Assembly (NCBI GenBank): GCA_963624975.1
Contig: CAVFRF010000077.1
Location: forward strand, 1-36,347
Source: CAVLCC01 sp963624975
GTDB taxonomy: Bacteria; Actinomycetota; Coriobacteriia; Coriobacteriales; CADBOM01
Direction: 5' to 3'
DNA length: 36,347 bases
Positions 23,381-31,280 of this stretch are shown in pieces (position 1 is the first letter of the stretch; each line of letters opens with the position of its first letter). The position numbers and the translations under genes were made by a program. Under the pieces are notes generated by a model. The model was not told the origin of the DNA. It saw only the letters and a program-made list of their open reading frames with translations, and ran no database searches.

Positions 23381-25443
23381 AGAACCTGGCTATCGAGATT
23401 GGAACCGAAGAGATTCCCGCCGACGCGCTCAACCTCGCGTCTGCATATCTGGAGAAGAAGTTCGCAGAGCTGCTGGACGGCAACCGCGTTGAGCACGGCG
23501 CGGCCAAGGTGCTCACCACGCCGCGCCGCACGATCGTGCTCGTAGCCGACGTGGCGGAGGAATCCACCGCGCTCACGCAGGAGTTCCGCGGTCCCTCGTG
23601 CGACCGCGCATTCGATGCCGACGGCAACCCCACCAAGGCCGCAGAGGGATTCGCCCGCGGCAAGGGCGTGAGCGTGGACGCGCTCGAGAAGCGCGACGTG
23701 GACGGCACCGAGTACATCTTCGCAAAGATTGACAAGCCCTCGCAGGCCACCAGCGAGCTGCTGCCCGCAGTGGTGGAGCAGGCCATCGGCACCATTCCCT
23801 GGAAGAAGTCGCAGCGTTGGGGCGCCGGCAACACCCACTTCTCGCGCCCGGTGCGCTGGCTGGTGGGGCTGTTCGGCTCCGACGTGGTGGAGTTCGAGTT
23901 CGCCGGCCTCAAGTCGGGCCGCGTGACCTACGGCCACCGCTTCCTGGCACCCGAACCCATCGAGCTGGCCGATGCCGACGCGCTCGTGCCCGCGCTCGAG
24001 GGCGCGTATGTGGTGTGCGACCAGAAGGTACGCGCCGACAAGATCCGCGAGCAGATCGCCGCGGCCGAGCAGGAGACGGGCCTTGTGGCCAGCGTGCCGC
24101 AGGGCACCTTCGAGGAGGTGCTGGGTCTGGTGGAGTATCCCACCGTGCTGGTCGGGCACTTCGACGAGGAGTTCCTGCAGGTGCCGCCCGAGATCATCAC
24201 CGACGCGATGCTCTCGCACCAGCGCTACTTCCCGCTGTACTTCAAAGACGGCAAGCTCTCCAACGCGTTCATCGTGGTGAGCAACGGCAACCCCGAGTGC
24301 TCCAAGGTCATTACCGAGGGTAACGAGAGGGTCGTGCGCGCCCGCCTGGCCGACGCGGCGTTCTTCTACCACGAGGACCTCAAGCGCCCGCTCGAGAGCT
24401 ACGTGGACGACCTGGCCAACCAGGTGTTCCAGGAGAAGCTGGGCACCATGAAGCAGAAGGCCTGCCGTATGGTGGCGCTGGCCGGCAAGCTTGCAGCCGA
24501 TGCCGGCGTGGATGCCGCAGTTGCCGAGCGCGCCGAGCGTGCGGCTCTGCTGGCCAAGGCCGACCTCGTGACCAACGCGGTGGTGGAGTTTACCTCGCAG
24601 CAGGGCGTGATGGGCGGCTACTACGCACGTGCCGCGCACGAGGCCGACGAGGTGGCCGTGGCGGTGGAGCAGCACTATCGTCCGAAATTCGCTGGCGACG
24701 AGCTGCCCGAGAACGACGAGGGCAAGATCGTGGCCATCGCCGACAAGCTCGACACCATCGCAGGCCTGTTCGCCATCGGCCAGCCTCCCACAGGCTCCAA
24801 GGATCCCTTCGCGCTGCGCCGCGGTGCCATCGGCATCATCGCCATCCTGCAGTCGGGCATCGGCATCGACCTCGCCCGCGCCATCGACGATGCAATCGCC
24901 GGCTTCGACGGGCTGGAGTTCGACCGCGCAGCCGTGACCGCGCAGGTCGTGGACTTCTTTGCAGGCAGGCTCAGCGTTATCGCCAAGGACAAGGGCTATG
25001 CGGCCGAGGTTGTGGCTTCGGTGCTGGCATGTGGCGTGATCAACCCGCTCGAGGTGCTGGCCCGCTGCGAGGCGCTCACCTCTGCACGCAGCAACAACGT
25101 CGAGCTGTACGAGGACCTCGAGACTGCCTACAAGCGCGCCAACAACCTGCGCGACGCTTCGCTGGGAATCGAGTTTGACGAGGCCATCGCCGGTGCCGAG
25201 GAGAAGGCGCTGCTCGCCGCTGTCGACAAAGCCCAGGGCGAAGTGGACGCGGCGCTTGCGGCTGGCGACTACTCGAAGGCGCTGGTGGCTCTGGCAGAGC
25301 TGCGTGCTCCGATCGATGCCTTCTTCGACGGCGTGATGATCATGGACAAGGACGAGACCATCCGCAACAACCACCTCAAGCTCCTCAACCGCTTCGTTGG
25401 AGTGTTTGCCAACGTGGCCGATTTCGAGAAGCTGGGTGCGTAG
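23377..25443 (+). CDS. glyS: Glycine--tRNA ligase beta subunit
   Basis: GlyS supplies tRNA recognition for the alpha2beta2 synthetase. The 688-residue protein begins MKNLAIEIGTEEIPADAL and contains LTTPRRTIV, FSRPVRWLVGLFG, the segment LSHQRYFPLYF of the family, an HD-like helical region, and a C-terminal anticodon-binding DALR-like region ending in FVGVFANVADFEKL. The start overlaps glyQ by four bases, giving translational coupling and equal stoichiometry. A 757-codon frame on the other strand is a shadow of this GC-rich gene. Confidence 0.98.
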   Translation: MKNLAIEIGTEEIPADALNLASAYLEKKFAELLDGNRVEHGAAKVLTTPRRTIVLVADVAEESTALTQEFRGPSCDRAFDADGNPTKAAEGFARGKGVSVDALEKRDVDGTEYIFAKIDKPSQATSELLPAVVEQAIGTIPWKKSQRWGAGNTHFSRPVRWLVGLFGSDVVEFEFAGLKSGRVTYGHRFLAPEPIELADADALVPALEGAYVVCDQKVRADKIREQIAAAEQETGLVASVPQGTFEEVLGLVEYPTVLVGHFDEEFLQVPPEIITDAMLSHQRYFPLYFKDGKLSNAFIVVSNGNPECSKVITEGNERVVRARLADAAFFYHEDLKRPLESYVDDLANQVFQEKLGTMKQKACRMVALAGKLAADAGVDAAVAERAERAALLAKADLVTNAVVEFTSQQGVMGGYYARAAHEADEVAVAVEQHYRPKFAGDELPENDEGKIVAIADKLDTIAGLFAIGQPPTGSKDPFALRRGAIGIIAILQSGIGIDLARAIDDAIAGFDGLEFDRAAVTAQVVDFFAGRLSVIAKDKGYAAEVVASVLACGVINPLEVLARCEALTSARSNNVELYEDLETAYKRANNLRDASLGIEFDEAIAGAEEKALLAAVDKAQGEVDAALAAGDYSKALVALAELRAPIDAFFDGVMIMDKDETIRNNHLKLLNRFVGVFANVADFEKLGA

Positions 25444-25498
25444 CTCGGGCGCCCGCGCTGGCGGCGCGACGCGGCTAGGCCACGTATAACGCAGGTAT

Positions 25499-26311
25499 AT
25501 GTCGGATAGTTTTGACAAGAACAAGGCGGTCGTCGCGGCCCTGGTGGTCGCGGCGATCGTCTTCTTGATTTTTGGACCCGGGTCGTGCGGCTTGGCCTCG
25601 TGCGGGGTGGCGGCCGACGTGCCGCGCAACTCCTACGACTGGTCGCGGCTTGAAACCGACGGCAGCATCAAGACCTACACGTCGGCCACGGGCGAGAAGT
25701 CGCGGCTGGGCATCGACGTTTCCTACCACGACAAGTCAATCGACTGGGAGGCCGTGGCCACCACCGAGGTGGACTTCGCCTACGTGCGCGTGGGCTGGCG
25801 CGGCTACACCGAGGGCTCTGTGCACGAGGACCCGCTGGCACGCGAGAACATCGAGGGCGCGCAGGCCGCCGGCATCGAATGCGGCGTGTACTTTTTCTCG
25901 CAGGCTATCAACGAGGACGAAGCCCGCGAGGAGGCCAACTTCGCATGCGACTTCGTGGATGAGTACGGCTTGGGCACCCTTCCCGTTGTGTTCGACCTCG
26001 AGGAGAACGAGATCTCCGACGAGCGTATTGCGGGCATGAGCACGCGCGACTTCACCAACGTGGCCGTGGCTTTCTGCGAGCAGGTGAAGGCACGCGGCTA
26101 CACCCCCATGATCTATGGCAACGACGGCTGGCTCAACGGCAACTTCGATCTGGAGACCATCGCCACCCGCTACCAGCTCTGGTTGGCGCAGTACCGCAGC
26201 CAGCCCGACCCCGAGTACGACTTCCGCATCTGGCAGTACACTTCGACCGCGCACATCGACGGCGTGGAGACCCGCTGCGACCTGAGTCTGATGCTGCCTT
26301 CGGAGAGCTAG
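25499..26311 (+). CDS. Membrane-anchored GH25 lysozyme-family protein
   Basis: This 270-residue protein has an N-terminal membrane segment (about 9-26) and a GH25 muramidase domain from about residue 69. The domain shows SRLGIDVSYHDKSIDW with Asp73, PVVFDLEENE with Asp166 and Glu168 as the presumed catalytic acid pair, and the terminal RIWQYTS and DGVETRCDLS segments. GH25 enzymes cleave the MurNAc-GlcNAc bond of peptidoglycan. Here the anchor suggests action at the cell's own wall, in remodelling or division, rather than phage lysis, and no holin or phage gene is near. Two cysteines follow the anchor, but no clear lipobox is present. Confidence 0.9.
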   Translation: MSDSFDKNKAVVAALVVAAIVFLIFGPGSCGLASCGVAADVPRNSYDWSRLETDGSIKTYTSATGEKSRLGIDVSYHDKSIDWEAVATTEVDFAYVRVGWRGYTEGSVHEDPLARENIEGAQAAGIECGVYFFSQAINEDEAREEANFACDFVDEYGLGTLPVVFDLEENEISDERIAGMSTRDFTNVAVAFCEQVKARGYTPMIYGNDGWLNGNFDLETIATRYQLWLAQYRSQPDPEYDFRIWQYTSTAHIDGVETRCDLSLMLPSES

Positions 26312-26366
26312 CGCACGCGAGTGCGGGGATTGCTAGGCGTGTGAGTGCGTGGGAGGGCGGTCTCAT

Positions 26367-26621
26367 GGACTGCATTTGCGGTTTTGCCTGCGTTTGCGAC
26401 GACTGGGTGGACAACATTTGCGACTTTGCCTGCAACTGAAGGCTTCAATATCCTCGACATGGCGCATTTGCCAACAAATTTAATCTAAATGATGGCCATG
26501 CGGGAGAGGAGTTCGGGCTAAACCGCAAATGCTGTCCAGCGAGAGCCTACTCACACGGGAGAAACCGCAAATGCTGTCCAATTGCATCGGCTCGGGGTAG
26601 GCGAAACCGAAAATGTTGTCC
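26367..26621. repeat. Opposed array of five 22-bp units at 42-bp period
   Basis: A unit starting GGACARCATTTG and ending CGGTTTYGCC occurs twice on the plus strand (26367-26388, 26409-26430) and three times on the minus strand (26516-26537, 26558-26579, 26600-26621). Spacing within each cluster is exactly 42 bp, and the two clusters are symmetric about 26473. The 20-bp spacers are dissimilar. The rest of the 420-bp gap (26312-26731) holds no convincing gene. The 42-bp period keeps frames open, giving 14-residue peptide repeats of type LDSICGF on the minus strand, probably incidental. Confidence 0.85.
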
Positions 26622-26731
26622 AGCGGGGCACTGCCAGTCGTGGTGCAAGCGTGGCGGCGGCGTGGTGCTCTTGCTGCTATCATGTGTTGGTGCCAGAAAG
26701 CCGGCACTTAAAACGTATGGAAGGATCCACG

Positions 26732-27277
26732 ATGAAAATCTGCGTGTTCTGCGCTTCTAGTCCGCAAGTTGGGGAGCCGTATCGTTCGGCCATGACGAGC
26801 CTCGGCGAATGCATCGCCGCGCGAGGCCACTCGCTGGTGTTTGGCGGGTACGACAGCGGGCTGATGGGCATCGTGGCGCACGCAGTGGGCGACAACGGCG
26901 GCAAGGTCTACGGCGTGATCCCGCAGAACGTGGGCCTCTTCGAAACGCGCAGCGTGTACGATGGCTTCGAGGTGTTCGAAGTGGCCGACCTCTCGGCGCG
27001 CAAGGACAAGATGTGCAGCCTTGCCGATGCCTACATTGCAGGTCCCGGCGGCTTCGGCACCTACGACGAGCTGTACGAGGTGCTGGTGGAAGAGAAGCTC
27101 ACGTCGCGCAGACGCAAGCCGATCGGCCTGTTCGACGTGGAGGGCTGCTACCAGCTCTTCGAGCAGCTCACCAACCAGATGGTGAGCCAGAACCTCTGCC
27201 CCGAGAGCGACAAGTTCCTCTACGCCAAGAGTCCCAACCCCGAGGAGCTGGTGCAGGAGCTGGAACGCCGCCTGTAG
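26732..27277 (+). CDS. LOG family protein (cytokinin-riboside-monophosphate phosphoribohydrolase type)
   Basis: The 181-residue Rossmann-fold protein has VFGGYDSGLMG near residue 37 and the LOG signature PGGFGTYDE (105-113), with RK and M upstream (90-94). LOG enzymes hydrolyse nucleoside 5'-monophosphates to base and ribose 5-phosphate. In bacteria the physiological substrate is usually unknown, and the cytokinin name need not apply. The ATG at 26732 has GGAAGGA upstream. Longer in-frame starts would run into the repeat array. Confidence 0.9.
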   Translation: MKICVFCASSPQVGEPYRSAMTSLGECIAARGHSLVFGGYDSGLMGIVAHAVGDNGGKVYGVIPQNVGLFETRSVYDGFEVFEVADLSARKDKMCSLADAYIAGPGGFGTYDELYEVLVEEKLTSRRRKPIGLFDVEGCYQLFEQLTNQMVSQNLCPESDKFLYAKSPNPEELVQELERRL

Positions 27278-27291
27278 AGCGGGGGGTCGCA

Positions 27292-28062
27292 ATGTCTGCT
27301 GGAGCAAAATGGACATGGGACGAAACGCTGATGGCGTTTACGATCTACTTTCTCTTGCCTAAGAAAGATATCGATGACAAAGGTGCCGATGTCCAAGCGC
27401 TCGCGGAGGCAATTGACAGAACGCCCCAATCGGTTTCTATGAAAGCTCTCAATATAGCTGCGCACGACCCCAATAGAATTGCTTCCGGACTAGTTGGAAT
27501 GAAACACGGAAGCAAGATGGACAAACAGATTTGGGACGTTTACATGGAACGAGGCGATGCCCTTCTAGAAGAAGGGCTAGCTCTACTTGCTAGAATTCTC
27601 GAAGGGCATCAGATCTCGGGTGGTGTTGCCTGCGTTCTTGAGGACACTACACCTGAGGGAAAAGAGCGCCAATCGGTCAGGGTGGAACGTGTCAATCAGC
27701 AATATTTTCGCAATTCGATTCTCACCAATTACGAGAGTCGCTGCTGTATCACTGGTCTCCGTGTACCGCAGCTTCTAATAGCCAGTCATATCAAACCATG
27801 GGCAGTTGCCGATCCGAAAACTGAGCGATTGGCTGCCAACAACGGAATTCTTCTAAATGCGCTTCACGACCGCGCGTTTGATAAGGGCCTTATAACGCTC
27901 AACGAAAAATTGGAGGTTGTCGTCTCGTCAAAGCTCAAGCGTGATGCTGTTGCGAATGAGCTTCTCTTCAAGTATGAGGGCCGCCAGATTTTCGTGCCGG
28001 ATACGATGCCGCCGGGCAAAGAATTTATCGAGTATCACAACGACATGATATTCATTGCGTGA
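27292..28062 (+). CDS. HNH endonuclease-domain protein
   Basis: The 256-residue protein has two parts. Residues 1-100 form a helical domain beginning with WTWDETLMAF, including RTPQSVSMKALN and IWDVYM, the region commonly found N-terminal to HNH_2 domains. Residues 140-205 form the nuclease, with Cys151-Cys152, His166 in IASHIKPW, Asn189 and His192 in GILLNALHDRAFDKGL. Such proteins are found as solitary restriction-like nucleases; no methyltransferase is adjacent. The gene is noticeably more AT-rich than both neighbours, suggesting recent acquisition. GGGGGG precedes the ATG, 14 bp after the LOG stop. The biological target is unknown. Confidence 0.85.
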   Translation: MSAGAKWTWDETLMAFTIYFLLPKKDIDDKGADVQALAEAIDRTPQSVSMKALNIAAHDPNRIASGLVGMKHGSKMDKQIWDVYMERGDALLEEGLALLARILEGHQISGGVACVLEDTTPEGKERQSVRVERVNQQYFRNSILTNYESRCCITGLRVPQLLIASHIKPWAVADPKTERLAANNGILLNALHDRAFDKGLITLNEKLEVVVSSKLKRDAVANELLFKYEGRQIFVPDTMPPGKEFIEYHNDMIFIA

Positions 28063-28083
28063 TTTACAGCATTGATAAGGGAG

Positions 28084-28836
28084 CTAATCCCAAGGGGTCT
28101 TTACGTAGACGTCTACCGGGAAGACCTCGGGTGCGGTGTTGGCTGCGGGCTCGGAGGTGGTAGCTAGGTCGCGTTCTACCTCGGGAGCCAGCTCTCGCGG
28201 GGCGGTGATGAACTCCAGCGGGAGAGCGGCCTCGGCGGCGACCTTGTGCGCGTAGCCCACCGAGCCTGCCACCAGCGATGCCGTGGTCTGCGACTTGAGA
28301 TGCGTGTTGCCCACGATGTGCGTGGCGAAAAGGCCGCTTACCTGCTCGATCTCGCGCATGAGCTGCAAGGTCTCGGTGGCATCGGCAGTTTGCAGGCGGC
28401 GTTCGTTCACCACGTAGAGCATCTGGTAGCCGGCGGCTTGGATGGTCGCACGAAAGCGACCCAACGCCGTGGCGCCGTCGGGATCGCCGCCAACGTCTAC
28501 GAGCACGATGCGCCGCGACTCGCCACCCGCACCCGCGTTCGCGTCTGCGTTCGCGGCTTCGGCCAGCACCGTCTGGATCTGCGGGCTTAGCGACGGCGTG
28601 TCCAGCGTGGTGCCCGCGAAGTTGGGAGCGACCATCTTCACCCCGGCGCTTTCGAGCACCGAGGTGTAGTCGGAGATGCGGAAGTAGGGGTTCACGATGT
28701 CGAGGTCCACCACGTTCACCTCGGCACCCGACTGCGCGAGCGCGAGCGCCATGTTGACAGTGAGATTGGTTTTGCCGCAGCCATAATGCCCGGTCACAAT
28801 CACGATGTTGGAATGAATGTGCGAGGCAATGTTCAT
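28084..28836 (-). CDS. MinD/ParA-like P-loop ATPase
   Basis: This 250-residue protein has a P-loop GHYGCGKTN (16-24), then VNVVDLDIVNPYFR, a Walker A-prime-like Asp segment, and IVLVDVGGDPDGATALG as Walker B. It resembles CobQ/MinD/ParA-type ATPases of unknown role. It lacks the signature lysine near the start of the P-loop that marks true ParA/MinD. Start is the ATG with AGGTGA upstream. A longer open frame to the right would run through tRNA-Leu and is not coding. It converges with the HNH gene. Confidence 0.7.
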   Translation of the reverse strand: MNIASHIHSNIVIVTGHYGCGKTNLTVNMALALAQSGAEVNVVDLDIVNPYFRISDYTSVLESAGVKMVAPNFAGTTLDTPSLSPQIQTVLAEAANADANAGAGGESRRIVLVDVGGDPDGATALGRFRATIQAAGYQMLYVVNERRLQTADATETLQLMREIEQVSGLFATHIVGNTHLKSQTTASLVAGSVGYAHKVAAEAALPLEFITAPRELAPEVERDLATTSEPAANTAPEVFPVDVYVKTPWD

Positions 28837-28858
28837 GTGCGATTCACCTGGAAATAAT

Positions 28859-28942
28859 TGGTGCCCGAGGTGGGATTCGAACCCACACATCCGAAGATAG
28901 AGGTTTTTGAGACCTCCGCGTCTGCCGTTCCGCCACTCGGGC
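28859..28942 (-). tRNA. tRNA-Leu (CAA)
   Basis: On the minus strand the acceptor GCCCGAG pairs with CTCGGGC, followed by discriminator A and an encoded CCA. The anticodon loop is CTCAAAA (anticodon CAA). A long variable arm, as in class II tRNAs, and the T arm GTGGG-TTCGAAT-CCCAC are present. Confidence 0.95.
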
Positions 28943-28997
28943 ACGAAGAGTATGAAGAGCCGCCGCTCGAACACGCAGCGGCAACGCCTGAAAGTGA

Positions 28998-29003
28998 AGT
29001 ATA
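28998..29003 (-). promoter_or_regulatory. Candidate -10 of tRNA-Leu
   Basis: TATACT on the minus strand lies 55 bp upstream of the tRNA 5' end. An identical -10 stands before tRNA-Thr at 33887. No good -35 was found at standard spacing. Confidence 0.4.
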
Positions 29004-29111
29004 GCGTAGTTGCCCGGCAACCTTCACAATAATGCGAGTCGTTATCCACGAGTTGCGGCCGAGCCGCGGCTCCACGGGAACCGTCGAGCGAGAACAGGGC
29101 GAAGGCTTAGC

Positions 29112-30005
29112 ATGGGCATCCAATCCGACATCGTGCACATCGAAAACGAGAGGCTCCTCAACCTCATGAGCATCTACCTCAACGATGCTCCCGACAGCGT
29201 GACCGCCGAAGACATCGAGGCGTTGCGCGAGTTCGACATTCCGGCGGAGGAGGCCTTCGCGCTCACGTTGGCGGGGCTGCTCGACCTCGACGTGGCCGAG
29301 AACCAGAACGACCGCCGCTTCTACGAGCGCTACTTCCCGCACATGTTCCATAGGTTCGAGAAGGGGCAGTTCGACGACGATCCGTATCTCGCCAACATCG
29401 AGTTTCCCAGCAAGGCGCAGGGCAACGCCACGTTCGCAATCCAGGCGTACGCGCCCTACGAGGGCTTCGTATGCGACGATTTCGCCACGCTCGACGACGG
29501 GCGCATCGTGCCGCAGATCGGCTTCTTCGAGGAGGAATTCGCCTTTCCCACGGTGATGGAGAACGGCCGCATCTGGATGTCGGTGACCCCGCAGGAAATT
29601 CTCACCATCGCGCCTGCGGTGAAGCGCGCGCACGGCAAGGTGCTGACCTTCGGGCTGGGCCTGGGCTACTTCGCCTACATGGTGGCCATCAAGCCGGAGG
29701 TAGAGAGCGTGACGGTGGTGGATTGCAACCTCGACATCATCCACCTGTTCGAGGAGCACCTGCTGCCGCAGTTCGAGCGCGAGGGCGCGCCCAGCGCCGA
29801 CAAGGTGGACGTGGTGTACGCAGATGCCTTCGAGTACGCGGAAAACGAGATGGCCCACGAGCGCTTCGACTTCGTGTACGGCGACATCTGGCACGACGTG
29901 GGCGACGGCTTCGACCTCTACCTGCGCATGAAGGAGTACGAGCACAAGCTCCCGGGCGCGGAGTTCATGTACTGGCTGGAACCCACGATCAAGTGCTACA
30001 TGTGA
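29112..30005 (+). CDS. Rossmann-fold SAM-dependent methyltransferase-like protein
   Basis: The 297-residue protein has an N-terminal helical region (1-80) rich in acidic residues, then a Rossmann domain with glycine loop GLGLGY (181-186) after KVLTF, an acidic strand end VVD (202-204), and FDFVYGDIWHDVGDGFDLYL further on. The layout resembles spermidine synthase-like or class I SAM methyltransferases, but I do not recognise a named family and cannot assign a substrate. GAAGG precedes the ATG at 29112. It converges with the aldolase-like gene. Confidence 0.7.
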   Translation: MGIQSDIVHIENERLLNLMSIYLNDAPDSVTAEDIEALREFDIPAEEAFALTLAGLLDLDVAENQNDRRFYERYFPHMFHRFEKGQFDDDPYLANIEFPSKAQGNATFAIQAYAPYEGFVCDDFATLDDGRIVPQIGFFEEEFAFPTVMENGRIWMSVTPQEILTIAPAVKRAHGKVLTFGLGLGYFAYMVAIKPEVESVTVVDCNLDIIHLFEEHLLPQFEREGAPSADKVDVVYADAFEYAENEMAHERFDFVYGDIWHDVGDGFDLYLRMKEYEHKLPGAEFMYWLEPTIKCYM

Positions 30006-30040
30006 GCGCGGGCGAGGCTGGCGGGCGCGTCGGGCGAGGC

Positions 30041-30070
30041 GAGTCCAGCGAGCGCGAGTCCGGCGAGCGC
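30041..30070 (+). repeat. Tandem 15-bp duplication in GC-rich convergent gap
   Basis: GAGTCCAGCGAGCGC (30041-30055) is followed directly by GAGTCCGGCGAGCGC (30056-30070), differing by one base. The surrounding 89-bp gap is extremely GC-rich, with three copies of GGCGAGGC. Confidence 0.7.
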
Positions 30071-30094
30071 AGCGCGGCGGGCGAGGCGCGAAGC

Positions 30095-30742
30095 CTAGCA
30101 GTTCGACGCGGGCCGAGCGTAGGCCGGCAGATCCCAGCCGGCGGCAGTCTTCTGGTCCACCAAGTCCCACAACGCGCACGAGTGCTCGAGTGCCGACACG
30201 ATCTGCAGCGCACCCGGCAGGCTCGTGGCAATGGCGAAGGGCCCGTGCCCGCCGATCACCCCGATGGCCTGCCCGCTCTCCACGATGCCGGCCAGCAGCT
30301 GTGCGGCTTCGGTGCTGCCGATGGAGGTCGCCGGCCTCACCACCTGCACGTTGTGGGGGATGAGCAGCTTGCACTCGGAGTCGAGTGGCGCCAGCTCGTC
30401 GAAGTACATCGAACGCAGCGTGGTGTGCAGCGTGTGCGCATGCAGGATTGCGCGGGTGCCAAACTTCTCGCCGGTCGCCTCGTAGCGGCGCGCCATCGCG
30501 TGGTAGATCGCGCGGTGCACCACCAGCTCGCTGGAGCAGTTGCGGTCGGCATCGCTCGGCTCCCATGTCGTGGCGATCACGTCGCCCTCCTCGAGCCGCC
30601 CGAGCTGCGATCCGGTGCGCGTGATCCAGATGGTGCTGCCATCGCTCTGCGAAAGATTGCCCCCATGGCTGGTGATCGCGCCCGACAGGAAGAGGTCGCG
30701 CCCCACGTCGACAAAAGCCCTGCGCATCGTTTCAAGTTTCAT
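30095..30742 (-). CDS. Class II aldolase/adducin family protein
   Basis: The 215-residue protein has SHGGNLS (25-31, phosphate-binding loop), catalytic-type Glu72 in SSELVVHRAIY, metal ligands His101 and His103 in HAHT, and a likely third ligand His166 in GGHGPFA. This matches zinc-dependent fuculose-phosphate-type aldolases and related epimerases or dehydratases. The exact substrate cannot be read from the sequence, and no sugar kinase or isomerase is adjacent. The ribosome-binding site is poor. The start overlaps TTTCACATGAAA, which resembles parS but lacks the CACGTG centre. Confidence 0.85.
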   Translation of the reverse strand: MKLETMRRAFVDVGRDLFLSGAITSHGGNLSQSDGSTIWITRTGSQLGRLEEGDVIATTWEPSDADRNCSSELVVHRAIYHAMARRYEATGEKFGTRAILHAHTLHTTLRSMYFDELAPLDSECKLLIPHNVQVVRPATSIGSTEAAQLLAGIVESGQAIGVIGGHGPFAIATSLPGALQIVSALEHSCALWDLVDQKTAAGWDLPAYARPASNC

Positions 30743-31067
30743 GTGAAATCCAACCCCGTCTCTCGCTCATGCGACACTTCGATACTCGCATCGTCTTTTC
30801 GAAACTCTACCTGGCATGCCCTGTGCGGGGCGCCGGCGGCTTCTCTCGGACGACTCGCCAGGTGCCAGTGCGGGGCGTGTCGGACCGGCGACTTCTGCAG
30901 CGTTAGCGTTGCCTGAGCCGGTACGATATACCCCGCGGTGGCACCCCGGAAGACCTTCCGAGTTTCTCCTTTACGCACACAAGCATACCGCTGCTGATAG
31001 CAGAAAGCTTTCAAGCACCACGAAGGCGGTAAGATGAAACTGGCGATAGCGAGGGAGAGGAACCAAT
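30743..31067. other. 325-bp divergent gap before the oxidoreductase operon
   Basis: I see no convincing gene here. It contains two direct copies of GTGCGGGGCG (30823-30832, 30868-30877), a GGTGGCACC segment (30937-30945), a small hairpin CTGCT-GAT-AGCAG (30991-31003) and the palindrome GAAAGCTTTC (31003-31012). It must hold promoters for both flanking genes, but none is clear. A structured leader RNA is possible. Confidence 0.5.
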
Positions 31068-31274
31068 ATGGCTCGAATAGCTATTAGCGTCGAATACTGC
31101 AAGGGCTGCGGTCTTTGCGTGGATGCGTGTTCGACGGGAATCCTGGAGCTGGATTCCGAGGTCATTAGTGCAAAGGGGTGCCATCCGGTCAAGTGCACCG
31201 ATATGGAGAAGTGCACCGGATGCCGCAAGTGCGAGACCATGTGCCCCGATGTGGCGATTCAGGTAAGGAAGTGA
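31068..31274 (+). CDS. 2-oxoacid:ferredoxin oxidoreductase, delta (2x[4Fe-4S]) subunit
   Basis: This 68-residue ferredoxin-like subunit has two complete C-x2-C-x2-C-x3-C motifs, CKGCGLCVDAC and CTGCRKCETMC, with CPD after the second rather than a prolyl-only end. It passes electrons from the thiamine site to free ferredoxin. AGAGGA precedes the ATG. The alpha gene starts six bases after its stop, so it heads a four-gene operon. Subunits of this size and order match the four-subunit VOR/KOR type. Confidence 0.92.
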   Translation: MARIAISVEYCKGCGLCVDACSTGILELDSEVISAKGCHPVKCTDMEKCTGCRKCETMCPDVAIQVRK

Positions 31275-31280
31275 GGGCCG

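Noticed and set aside
23356..25629. Very long open frame antisense to glyS
   Set aside because: It is a shadow of a GC-rich gene; glyS itself has all family motifs and a coupled start.
26461..26475. Possible sixth copy of the 22-bp unit (GGCGCATTTGCC)
   Set aside because: It matches only the CATTTGC centre and is out of the 42-bp register.
26367..26621. CRISPR array (repeats with unique spacers of similar size)
   Set aside because: Units face in opposite directions, spacers are only 20 bp, units differ by several bases, and no cas gene is present.
29042..29050. DnaA box TTATCCACG upstream of the methyltransferase-like gene
   Set aside because: A single one-mismatch site 18 kb from the origin is expected by chance.
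28833..30566. Long minus-strand frame across tRNA-Leu, the methyltransferase gene and part of the aldolase gene
   Set aside because: It covers a clear tRNA and two better-supported genes in other frames, and its composition is Arg/Gly/Ala-biased.
30734..30749. parS-like TTTCATGTGAAA at the aldolase start
   Set aside because: It lacks the central CACGTG, has four mismatches and lies far from the other sites.
30931..30950. T-box-like GGTGGCACC on the plus strand
   Set aside because: Only 11 of 14 positions of the T-box core match, the following GCG is altered, no Stem I or specifier loop is visible, and the downstream operon is not a typical T-box target.
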